Assembly (NCBI RefSeq): GCF_030812855.1
Contig: NZ_JAUSTK010000002.1
Coordinates: 186,001 to 250,000 of the forward strand
From: Paenibacillus wynnii
Lineage (GTDB): Bacteria > Bacillota > Bacilli > Paenibacillales > Paenibacillaceae
Length of the DNA: 64,000 nucleotides
Reading direction: 5' to 3'
Under the pieces are notes generated by a model, which searched no databases, had not been told where the DNA came from, and saw only the letters and a list, made by a program, of their open reading frames with translations. A program made the position numbers and the translations under genes. The stretch's first letter is position 1. Each line of letters starts with the position of its first letter. This document shows positions 52,215 through 59,839 of the stretch, piece after piece.

Positions 52215-52340
52215 TCACCCGTGCCCTACTCCATGCTCCATAGGTGTAACCACTCCGCCAATATCTGTGGAGATCGACCCCAATACAATAAAGCTAAACA
52301 ATGCCAAAACGGCGGTCATCGTCAACAGCATTTTTTTCAT
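52215..52340 (-). CDS. Secreted propeptide, candidate quorum-sensing pheromone precursor
   Basis: 41 codons. ATG 52340 has a perfect AAGGAGGTG (52356-52348) eight bases upstream, inside the receptor gene. The product starts MKKMLLTMTA, has one hydrophobic core to about residue 22, then a polar C-terminus DIGGVVTPMEHGVGHG: the plan of Phr/AimP/AloP precursors, exported by Sec, trimmed outside and re-imported through an oligopeptide permease. It overlaps the last 47 bases of the receptor gene in another frame and ends before a strong terminator. The mature peptide is probably taken from the His/Gly-rich C-terminus. Identity as a pheromone is inference from layout. Confidence 0.8.
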   Translation of the reverse strand: MKKMLLTMTAVLALFSFIVLGSISTDIGGVVTPMEHGVGHG

Positions 52341-53700
52341 TCATTCTCACCTCCTTCATGAGGTTATGAAATTCATTTAACTGCTTAGCGGAAGCTTGAT
52401 CTCTATTCATTTCTAGTAGTGTTATACATTGCAATAGCCCTTTTCCGTTATTCATAGCCATACTGATCTTTATACATTGTATAACATAATCGATTCCCTT
52501 CTCATATTTCTCCTTATTTATAAAATACATCGCCAACTGGTAGTTCAGTCTGAACCTTCGATCCACATTAATCGGATCCTCGAAACGTTCAAATCTTAGC
52601 ATTTCCCGCGAGAAGCGTGACAATATACCCTCCACTGAATTGCCATACCGGTTAGCCGAGTCCATAATCGTGATCAGTCCAGGTAAAATTTCATTGGGAT
52701 GCGCATTAAGAAAATCAATATAGCGGGGTAATATGCCAACATTGCCTGACAACAGTTCTAACGTGTACGTATTGGCCTCTGCGAACCGTCTGAAGTTATC
52801 CACTTCATCCCGGTCCGGCTCATCATCAAGCAGCTCGAACCAGCTTAGATCCGCATAACCAGCTGTATATTTCTTGGCATCTTCATAGTTTCCCTGTTTT
52901 GTTAGGGCTACCGCCTTGAGCAGATAGCCGTGTCCATAATAAAAGACCAGCGGCTTTAATAGGTCAAGCTGTTCAGTGCGTTTGCCATTTCTACGTTTGC
53001 TCAATTCTTCACGATAAATTCCATGGGCCAGCGCTCTTAGTTCATCTGCATACTTCTCTACGTCTTTCCATTTGTGCAGGGTGAAGCTAACATTTGCCAA
53101 TTTGAGCAGGCCATCCAGAGCCATATTCTCCACAAGACGGCCCCGAAACGGTTCAAAGGTAATCACTGCCCGCAGTTGTTCCTCTATGTCAACGACACTC
53201 CCAAGAGACGTAAAAATACGATATTGGCTAATAGCCAAACGATCGGAATAGTTGTCTGACTCATTCTCCGTTACAATGGTGTAGAAGGTCACAGATTCCT
53301 TAACCCGGCCTTGTTTCAATAATTTCTCGGCCACATTGAATATAAGTTCAAGTGGCTTGGGATATTCAAGGATTCTATTTAAAATTTCGTCAATACATTG
53401 TGTTTTGCCCATCTCAGCACAACGTATAAGGAAAGGCTCCACCCGTCGACGCGACACCTTGTTCTCACTAAAACACTCTTCTATGTATAAAGTATAAAAC
53501 CAACCCTTTGGAAAACCGAAGGCTTTGGTGAGTGAATCTAGCTGACCCAAGGATATAGGCTTAGGGGGATTGCCGTGTAAAATAGCGCTAAGACTGCCCC
53601 GGTTAAGTCCGGAAAGCTTTGCAAACGAAGCGAGATTATGACCAGAATGGGACAGGTGCTTCTCAATCTCTGATCGTATAGTTGTCATATTAGCTTTCAC
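52294..53700 (-). CDS. HTH/TPR-type peptide-pheromone receptor regulator (RRNPP, AimR/Alo-like)
   Basis: 468 residues from GTG 53700, which has GGAGGG seven bases upstream; the frame extends to 53772 without a ribosome binding site. Residues about 8-65 form an Xre/Cro helix-turn-helix (NLASFAKLSGLNRGSLSAIL). The remaining 400 residues are helical and TPR-like, for example VAEKLLKQGRVKESVTFYTIV and LAMYFINKEKYEKGIDYVIQ. This is the architecture of RRNPP receptors such as AimR, PlcR and NprR. The propeptide gene overlaps its 3' end. In such pairs the imported peptide changes DNA binding. A Spo0E-family gene lies upstream on the same strand, hinting at a developmental role. Target genes unknown. 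Confidence 0.87.
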   Translation of the reverse strand: MKANMTTIRSEIEKHLSHSGHNLASFAKLSGLNRGSLSAILHGNPPKPISLGQLDSLTKAFGFPKGWFYTLYIEECFSENKVSRRRVEPFLIRCAEMGKTQCIDEILNRILEYPKPLELIFNVAEKLLKQGRVKESVTFYTIVTENESDNYSDRLAISQYRIFTSLGSVVDIEEQLRAVITFEPFRGRLVENMALDGLLKLANVSFTLHKWKDVEKYADELRALAHGIYREELSKRRNGKRTEQLDLLKPLVFYYGHGYLLKAVALTKQGNYEDAKKYTAGYADLSWFELLDDEPDRDEVDNFRRFAEANTYTLELLSGNVGILPRYIDFLNAHPNEILPGLITIMDSANRYGNSVEGILSRFSREMLRFERFEDPINVDRRFRLNYQLAMYFINKEKYEKGIDYVIQCIKISMAMNNGKGLLQCITLLEMNRDQASAKQLNEFHNLMKEVRMNEKNAVDDDRRFGIV

Positions 53701-53745
53701 CCGTACCCCCTCCGCTGTCATAGATGACTTGAATATATTTACATA

Positions 53746-53774
53746 ATTATAGGTCAACTTGAAGGAAAGCACAA
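53746..53774 (-). promoter_or_regulatory. Predicted promoter of the pheromone receptor
   Basis: Minus strand TTGTGC (53774-53769), 17-base spacer, TATAAT (53751-53746); leader of about 40 bases to GTG 53700. Confidence 0.45.
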
Positions 53775-53775
53775 C

Positions 53776-53804
53776 AAAAAGAGGAAGCCACTTCAGCCCC
53801 TCTC
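53776..53804 (-). terminator. Terminator between the Spo0E-like and receptor genes
   Basis: Minus-strand stem AGAGG/CCTCT plus GAAG/CTTC with a 4-base bulge, followed by TTTTT. It would make the receptor a separate transcript. Confidence 0.5.
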
Positions 53805-53838
53805 TAATCTTATCTATTTTATAATGATATATTCACAG

Positions 53839-54075
53839 CTACACCGTAAGAGAGGTACCGGATTTCCGGGAGCGAAGACCTTCCATCATCTTGTTCTGTG
53901 CCATTAATATATATCGATCCAGACGTTCACTTAGTGCCAATACTGTGCTGTCGCTGAGACTACGCTGCTGCGCCACCTCAAGTAATTCGCATCTAAGAGT
54001 TTCTATCGTCATAAATAGCTCATCTTCTCTGAAATCATTGGGATATTCATCAGGGTAAGAATTTTGGATGAGCAC
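53839..54075 (-). CDS. Spo0E-family aspartyl-phosphate phosphatase
   Basis: 78 residues from GTG 54075, six bases after AAGGTG; upstream sequence to 54174 is hydrophobic and lacks a ribosome binding site. The helical hairpin carries LFMTIETLRCELLEVAQQ and the family signature SERLD (VLALSERLDRYI), equivalent to SQELD in Spo0E. These proteins dephosphorylate Spo0A-P and delay sporulation. It lies upstream of the pheromone receptor, with a probable terminator between. Confidence 0.82.
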   Translation of the reverse strand: MLIQNSYPDEYPNDFREDELFMTIETLRCELLEVAQQRSLSDSTVLALSERLDRYILMAQNKMMEGLRSRKSGTSLTV

Positions 54076-54192
54076 TATGTTCACCTTCTCTCTATCACCT
54101 TCTATGCTATTATCATAATGGATGATACCAAAAAACATAATTTGCAAAAAAAGAAAAAAATGTCGAAGTTTCAAAATAAATAGTTAAAAAAA

Positions 54193-55077
54193 TTACTCCT
54201 CCAGAAGTCCCCGGGCAAAATCGATCCATTCGCGGGCCGCAAAGGAAAGATAACGGTCCCTCCGCCAGATCATTCCCACCTGCCAAGGAATAGCCGGGAC
54301 AGTCAAGGGGATGATAGCAATCCGCGAACGATCCATATCACGGCAGATGGTCTCCGGAAGAAGCGCAATTCCTAGACCCGCAGCCACCATACGGCTGATT
54401 AGATCCCACTGTGAGCTTTCATAGACTACCTTCGGCTGGAAGCCCGCTTTTACACATTCAGTAATAATCCGGTCATGTAATGTGAAATCCTCCCGGAATA
54501 GAACGAACTCCTCCGCAGCCAGATCACTTATTGAAACCGATTCCGTTCCAGCCAACCTATGGTTTACAGGTACAAGTAGCTGCAGCTTTTCTTCGTTAAA
54601 GGAAAAGTAATGAAACCGGGCACTATTCACCGGAAGTACAACTACACCTACATCAAGCAATCCTGTCTCGACATCATTCTCTACTTTTTTGGCTCCATCT
54701 TCGTGCAGCCGGATCGTAACCTCCGGATACTTTTTATGGAACTGCCCGATTACAGCCGGGAAAAAGCTTGCCCCTACCATGGGCGGCAGCCCTATCCTGA
54801 TATGACCCTTCTTCAGATCCCTTAGACTATCCAGCTCGGAGGACAGACTGTGGAAAGACTCTACAGTATTTTGCGCCTTCGTTAACAGAATTTCTCCGGC
54901 ATCCGTCAGTCGGATGCTTTTCCCCTCGCGGTAGAATAGATCCGCCCCGAGCTCCACCTCCAGATTGTGGATCATCTTACTAATGGTTGGCTGGGTTATA
55001 AATAAGGACTCTGCTGCTTTGGAAAAACTCTTGAGCCTAGCTACTTGTACAAAATACTCTAATTGGCGAATATCCAC
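54193..55077 (-). CDS. LysR-family regulator (CidR/YwbI-like)
   Basis: 294 residues. N-terminal LysR helix-turn-helix MDIRQLEYFVQVARLKSFSK and ITQPTISKMIHNLE, then a periplasmic-binding-like effector domain (GHIRIGLPPMVGASFFP). It is divergent from cidA-cidB homologues, as in the ywbI-ywbHG layout of Bacillus, and is their probable activator. GTG start with GAGG eight bases upstream. The effector may be acetate or pyruvate-related, by analogy with CidR. Confidence 0.93.
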   Translation of the reverse strand: MDIRQLEYFVQVARLKSFSKAAESLFITQPTISKMIHNLEVELGADLFYREGKSIRLTDAGEILLTKAQNTVESFHSLSSELDSLRDLKKGHIRIGLPPMVGASFFPAVIGQFHKKYPEVTIRLHEDGAKKVENDVETGLLDVGVVVLPVNSARFHYFSFNEEKLQLLVPVNHRLAGTESVSISDLAAEEFVLFREDFTLHDRIITECVKAGFQPKVVYESSQWDLISRMVAAGLGIALLPETICRDMDRSRIAIIPLTVPAIPWQVGMIWRRDRYLSFAAREWIDFARGLLEE

Positions 55078-55133
55078 CGACTCTACCTCACTTCTCCATC
55101 CATAGACAAAAGGAATGTCATTTATTCTTTCTA

Positions 55134-55183
55134 TTCATTTTACCTATGAAAACAATTGATGTAAACTTTCATTATCATGAAAG
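55134..55183 (+). promoter_or_regulatory. Palindromes in the cidR-cidA divergent region
   Basis: TTCAT-N7-ATGAA (55134-55150) has LysR T-N11-A character. CTTTCAT-TATC-ATGAAAG (55166-55183) is perfect and lies directly before the cidA ribosome binding site. Confidence 0.5.
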
Positions 55184-55195
55184 GGGCGGAGCCTT

Positions 55196-55567
55196 ATGAA
55201 GAAAATAGCCAAAGGATTATTGCAAGTAACGGGGTTGACCGCATTCTCTCTCCTGATAAATGCGATAACGTCAGTGTTGCATTTGCCTATACCTGGAAGT
55301 ATTTTCGGCATGGTAGTGCTATTTATTCTACTGGAGCTTGGAGTAGTACAGCTTAACTGGGTTGATATCGGAGCCTCCTGGTTGCTGGCCGAGCTATTGC
55401 TTTTCTTCATTCCTTCGGCAATCGGCGTCATGAAATATACTTCACTGCTCGAAGCTGACGGCCTGCGCCTGCTCGCCTTAGTTCTTGTAGGCACCTTTGC
55501 TGTGATGTCCAGCTCCGGGCTGCTTACAGGTGCAATTTATAAAGCAAGGGAGCGTAGGTCCTCATGA
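55196..55567 (+). CDS. CidA/LrgA-family holin-like protein
   Basis: 123 residues, four membrane helices, with the family segment LPIPGSIFGMVVLFILLELGVV and FFIPSAIGVMKY. CidA/LrgA proteins are holin-like membrane proteins that, with CidB/LrgB, affect autolysis and pyruvate or acetate handling. GGGGCGGAG precedes the ATG. It overlaps the next gene by 4 bases. Confidence 0.93.
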   Translation: MKKIAKGLLQVTGLTAFSLLINAITSVLHLPIPGSIFGMVVLFILLELGVVQLNWVDIGASWLLAELLLFFIPSAIGVMKYTSLLEADGLRLLALVLVGTFAVMSSSGLLTGAIYKARERRSS

Positions 55568-56247
55568 TAATCGGCCTATTACTGCTCATTCTTACTGTCG
55601 GAATCTACCTGATCTCGAAACGGGTATATGTTCTAAGCTCCAAAATGTATGTCTCTCCACTGATCATCACTCCGTTGCTTATTATTAGCTTCCTGTTGAT
55701 CACGGGGATCTCATACGACTCTTACAATGCGGGAGGCCAATGGCTAACCCAGCTGCTGCAACCGGCAACTGTGGCCTTTGCAATCCCTTTGCATAAAAAC
55801 TTCAAGGTGCTCAAAAAGCACGCCGCCGAAATTGCGGCAGGCGTGCTCTCGGGTTCGGTAATTGCGGTGGTGTCCTCGGTGTTCCTAGCCAAATGGCTGC
55901 ATCTCAGCAGTGATTTGACAACTAGTCTGGTACCTCGCTCTGTAACTACACCGATAGCTATGAGTATTTCGCAAAGTATCGGCGGCGTGCCGAATATTAC
56001 GGCCGTCTTCGTAATTCTGACCGGAATCCTGGGCACACTGATGGGGCCGACTGTTCTGCGCCTCTTCCGCATTGACAATGAAATTGCCCGCGGTGTTTCG
56101 CTTGGAACCGCTGCGCATGGGACGGGCACCTCTAAAGCCTTTGAGCTGAGTTCATTGACCGGAACCATCTCCAGTATCGCGATGATCTTGACGGCATTGT
56201 TCACGTTAGGCGTGACGCCGGGCTTGCTTGCGGTTTTCCTCCACTAA
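55564..56247 (+). CDS. CidB/LrgB-family membrane protein
   Basis: 227 residues, seven or more membrane segments. The LrgB hallmarks are WLTQLLQPATVAFAIPLHKN, SLVPRSVTTPIAMSIS and GTAAHGTGTSKAFE. It acts with the CidA-like partner, to which it is translationally coupled (ATGA overlap). A terminator follows. Confidence 0.94.
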   Translation: MIIGLLLLILTVGIYLISKRVYVLSSKMYVSPLIITPLLIISFLLITGISYDSYNAGGQWLTQLLQPATVAFAIPLHKNFKVLKKHAAEIAAGVLSGSVIAVVSSVFLAKWLHLSSDLTTSLVPRSVTTPIAMSISQSIGGVPNITAVFVILTGILGTLMGPTVLRLFRIDNEIARGVSLGTAAHGTGTSKAFELSSLTGTISSIAMILTALFTLGVTPGLLAVFLH

Positions 56248-56270
56248 TCGGCCGCCCCAGCTTGGGCCGC

Positions 56271-56313
56271 AGACACGTCCTTCAGTTTTACTGAGGAGGC
56301 GTGTCTTTTTTTA
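56271..56313 (+). terminator. Terminator of cidAB, shared with the converging gene
   Basis: AGACACG...CGTGTCT stem with inner CAGT/ACTG pairs, followed by TTTTTTTT. The T-run reaches the stop codon of the converging Gfo/Idh gene. Confidence 0.85.
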
Positions 56314-57279
56314 TAATTTTACTGGAAGCCCCGATTCCGCAGAATCATAAGCTGCACAAGTCACCTTCAAGGTCTTATAACCGTCCTCGTAATCGCAAAG
56401 GATTCGCGAGCGGTCTCCGGTGCGAACTGCGTGCAGGAAAGCTTCACTTTCTTTAAGGTAAGGATCACCGGAATTTGCATGCTCGGTACTGTCTCCACTC
56501 CGCACCTCCAGCAGCCGCTCCGGATTCCAATCCAGCAGGCCGCGGTCATTATAAAAACTAAGACCTACGCGGCTTACTTCTCCCGGCAGCACACATGTAT
56601 TGGAAATATTAGCTACGATGCCGCTTTCAAGCTTTAGCGAAACCGTACCTACATCCGATACACTTACATTGTCATGCTGCTCATGTACAACCCGGTTGCC
56701 AAACATTCCGTACACCTCGGTTACTTCGCCGCCCAGATACCGCAGCAAGTCCACAATATGTGTAGTCTGCTCTGTAAATTGCCCGCCGGATTGCTCTTGA
56801 TTACGCCACCAGGCTACACCTGGCATGCTGCCCATCCATTGTCCTACGATCATACCTACTTTATCTTCGCGCAAAAGCTCCTTCAGCCGGGTAATATTAT
56901 CCTGATAACGGAAATGGTAACCCACCGAGGTTAATAATTGACGCTCTTTGATATCCTCAAGCAGACTCGCCGGAATTACCGTACTTGCGCCCAGCGGTTT
57001 TTCTATAAAAAAGGGAATACCCCTACGAATAATGGATCGTTCAATGGCTCCATGGGAATGTGGAGGAACACAAATATACACAGCATCCAGATTCTCTGCA
57101 TCCAGCATTTCGGTCGTATCCCCATACCCTGCTGCACCATATGGGTTGGCCATTTCCTCCCCTTTTTCTTTACTGCTGCCGCATACAGCCTGCACTTGCA
57201 CATCATCCATAGCTGCCAGTAAATCCGCGTGTACTTTAGAGAACCAACCTGTACCGATAATTCCAACCTTAAGTGTCAT
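56311..57279 (-). CDS. Gfo/Idh/MocA-family oxidoreductase
   Basis: 322 residues. Rossmann start VGIIGTGWFSKVHADLL, EKPLGAS with the catalytic-lysine motif (FFIEKPLG), and YHFRYQDNITRLKELL plus the GGQFTEQTTHIVDLLRYLGG motif carrying the active-site His. It would oxidise or reduce a sugar or inositol-like substrate with NAD(P). ATG 57279 has GGGAGG eight bases upstream. Substrate unknown. Confidence 0.92.
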   Translation of the reverse strand: MTLKVGIIGTGWFSKVHADLLAAMDDVQVQAVCGSSKEKGEEMANPYGAAGYGDTTEMLDAENLDAVYICVPPHSHGAIERSIIRRGIPFFIEKPLGASTVIPASLLEDIKERQLLTSVGYHFRYQDNITRLKELLREDKVGMIVGQWMGSMPGVAWWRNQEQSGGQFTEQTTHIVDLLRYLGGEVTEVYGMFGNRVVHEQHDNVSVSDVGTVSLKLESGIVANISNTCVLPGEVSRVGLSFYNDRGLLDWNPERLLEVRSGDSTEHANSGDPYLKESEAFLHAVRTGDRSRILCDYEDGYKTLKVTCAAYDSAESGLPVKL

Positions 57280-57334
57280 AGGTTTAACCTCCCGTGAATC
57301 TCTAATGAATTGACTTTTCATTTAATATACGTTG

Positions 57335-59644
57335 TTATTTGATGACCCGGTAGTTTCTCCATTCCTCCGGCAGCAGCATCAGGTAAGGACTCTGCAAAAA
57401 ACGGTCATCTGCCAGCATAATGACTCCCGTATCCTGTTCGGTGCGAATCAGCCGGCCTCCGGCCTGCAATACTTTACACATACCCGGGTAGACATAGGCA
57501 TAATCAAAACCATTTTTCCCCTGATTATTGAAATACTGCCGAAGCAGATTACGTTCCAGTCCGAGCTGGGGTAATCCGACACCTACCACCATCACTCCGT
57601 TCAATCGATCACCCGGCAAATCCACTCCCTCTGAAAAGATTCCCCCAAGCACAGCAAAGCCAAGCAGAGTTTCCTCATTGCCCGCCTGGAAAGCCGCAAG
57701 GAAGGCCTCTCTTTCTTGTTCACTCATCCCCGTACCCTGAACAAGAGTTGTTATTCTAGGATAACTCTCCCTGAAGACTTCATACACATCCCGCAAGTAC
57801 AAATATGAGGGGAAAAATACGAGGTAGTTCCCTTTCACAGATACCATGTCATTCAGTGCTTCTGCGAGAGGAACTAAGGACTTATCCCGGTCATGATACC
57901 GCGTAGAAAGGGGAAGCACCGAGACCGTCCATTGCTCCCTTTGAAAGGGTGAAGGCACGATCAGACTGTAATCATCCTCTTTGGCTCCGATCATATCTCT
58001 GTAATAGGACAATGGTGAAAGTGTGGCTGAGAACAGGATTTGGCTGCGGAACCCCTTAGCCGTCTGCTGCAGAAGATAGGAAGGATCTAGATTGAAAAGC
58101 TTCAGATATACCTCGCTGCGCTGGACCTCGGCATAGGTAAGGTATCGCTCATCGTAGGTTTTGAAGGTCCGCAGCATGGCTTGTACCGCAAAATAAGTAT
58201 CCAGCAAGCTCTCTTCACCCTCATCTGCTGTCTGAGAGGTTATCACAATAGAAGGTACTATAAGCTCCCGCTCTGCCTCCTCTGCAAAAGCCTCCAATAG
58301 GAAAGGCAGCTCTTCGGGATAGGTGATCCATTGGCCTTGGCCTTCCTCATTACAGCTTTTACGGAGCGCTATAAAAAAGCTGTTAACATTTTTTGCGGCC
58401 ATACTGAGTCCATGGTTTACACCCTTGAAAGATCGCTGCAATCCTAGAAACGGAGCTTTGCGGAGTGACGCCGAGAACATCTCCCGCCCCCGGTCCACCA
58501 GATTATGAGCCTCATCAACAAGCAGCACCGTCTCGTTCTTGCTCTCTTCCACCAGCCGCTTCAGGCTGATCCTTGGATCGTAAATATAGTTATAATCACA
58601 GATTATGGCATCACAGGCATAAGCCGCATCCAGCGACAGCTCAAAGGGACAGACCGTATGCTTTCGTGCATACCGGGCTACAATATCCCGCGTCATCAGG
58701 GTCTCATGCTCCAACAGATCGATCAACGTTTCGTTAATCCGATCATAATAACCATCTGCAAATGGACAGTATTCCTTCGTGCAGAGTCCTTCCTCGCGGA
58801 AACACGCCTTATCTTTAGCGGTAATCGAAATGGCATGAAGATGCATTCCTTGTGAAACCAAAAGGGCAATAGCTTCTTCTGCTGCTATTCGGGTAACTGT
58901 CTTTGCTGTTAAATAGAAAAGAACCCGTGCCCGCCCTTCCCCCATCGCCTTGATGACCGGAAATAAAGTAGACATCGTCTTCCCAATTCCGGTTGGAGCC
59001 TGAGCGAACAAATTCACACCTTCTGAGACAGATTTATACACGGCCCCTGCAAAAAGCCGCTGCCCCTCCCGATAGGCCGGAAAGGGGAAGTTCAGCATGC
59101 GGACACTGTTCTCCTTATGTTGATTATGTTGAAGCAGCAGCTCCGCATACCGCGCATATCGGGATACCGTATCTATTGCAAAAATATTCAGTTCCTCCAG
59201 AGTCAAAGTCCTATTCAGACTTATCTGCACTTCACTTCCGCTTTGCACATAAGTCAATCTCACCTCTATCGAGGAGAGGCCTTGTTCTGTCGATACCATA
59301 TAAGCATACATAAGCGCTTGGGCCCAATGTACGGTGCGACCCTCACCCAACCTGTCGAGCGGCTCTGAGGTTGACTTAATTTCCTCAACTATAAGCTGTC
59401 CTGTATCCGAAATTAACAGGCCGTCACAACGTCCATCCACTATGAATAACAGCTCACCATAAGGAATTTCCGCCTTCAAGTAAACTTCCTTTCGGTCGCC
59501 TTCCTTATACTGCTTCTGTATCTTTTGATGAATCCGGGTACCCTCTGCCATGGAGGCGGCAGTGTGGAAGCCGGATTCAATACTGCCGCTGCGGAACGAA
59601 TATTCCACAAGCGCTCTGACCGAGATCATAACTGGGTAATTCAT
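57335..59644 (-). CDS. PD-(D/E)XK nuclease fused to XPD/DinG-type iron-sulfur helicase
   Basis: 769 residues. Residues about 1-180 are a Cas4/RecB-like nuclease domain with the Asp and Glu-x-Lys of the active site (VDGRCDGLL, VEEIKST). The rest is a superfamily 2 XPD/DinG helicase: Walker A QAPTGIGKTMS, four cysteines of a [4Fe-4S] cluster (KACF, GLC, YCPF, TVCPF), DEAH in LLVDEAHNL, and motif VI-type QAGGRLIRTEQD. It would unwind DNA 5' to 3' and cut, presumably in repair. It lies 55 bases upstream of the Gfo/Idh gene, on the same strand. Confidence 0.92.
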   Translation of the reverse strand: MNYPVMISVRALVEYSFRSGSIESGFHTAASMAEGTRIHQKIQKQYKEGDRKEVYLKAEIPYGELLFIVDGRCDGLLISDTGQLIVEEIKSTSEPLDRLGEGRTVHWAQALMYAYMVSTEQGLSSIEVRLTYVQSGSEVQISLNRTLTLEELNIFAIDTVSRYARYAELLLQHNQHKENSVRMLNFPFPAYREGQRLFAGAVYKSVSEGVNLFAQAPTGIGKTMSTLFPVIKAMGEGRARVLFYLTAKTVTRIAAEEAIALLVSQGMHLHAISITAKDKACFREEGLCTKEYCPFADGYYDRINETLIDLLEHETLMTRDIVARYARKHTVCPFELSLDAAYACDAIICDYNYIYDPRISLKRLVEESKNETVLLVDEAHNLVDRGREMFSASLRKAPFLGLQRSFKGVNHGLSMAAKNVNSFFIALRKSCNEEGQGQWITYPEELPFLLEAFAEEAERELIVPSIVITSQTADEGEESLLDTYFAVQAMLRTFKTYDERYLTYAEVQRSEVYLKLFNLDPSYLLQQTAKGFRSQILFSATLSPLSYYRDMIGAKEDDYSLIVPSPFQREQWTVSVLPLSTRYHDRDKSLVPLAEALNDMVSVKGNYLVFFPSYLYLRDVYEVFRESYPRITTLVQGTGMSEQEREAFLAAFQAGNEETLLGFAVLGGIFSEGVDLPGDRLNGVMVVGVGLPQLGLERNLLRQYFNNQGKNGFDYAYVYPGMCKVLQAGGRLIRTEQDTGVIMLADDRFLQSPYLMLLPEEWRNYRVIK

Positions 59645-59723
59645 GCCCTATTCTCCCTCCGCCGAACATTGTATAATTTTAAATACGCTATGATTCGTAT
59701 TAGCCCTTTTAACTTCACTGATT

Positions 59724-59779
59724 TTGACATTCGAGGGATGGCGCTTCATAATAAATTTTATTACCATGGAATTTCCATG
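59724..59779 (+). promoter_or_regulatory. Strong promoter and leader palindrome of the LTA synthase-like gene
   Basis: TTGACA (59724-59729), 17-base spacer, CATAAT (59747-59752). CATGGAA-T-TTCCATG (59765-59779), a perfect palindrome, begins about six bases after the predicted +1 and could be an operator. Confidence 0.7.
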
Positions 59780-59839
59780 CTTTGCGCTGCTAATGAAGTC
59801 TAAAACCAGCGTTTCATCATGTAGAAAGAAGGCGAGGCC

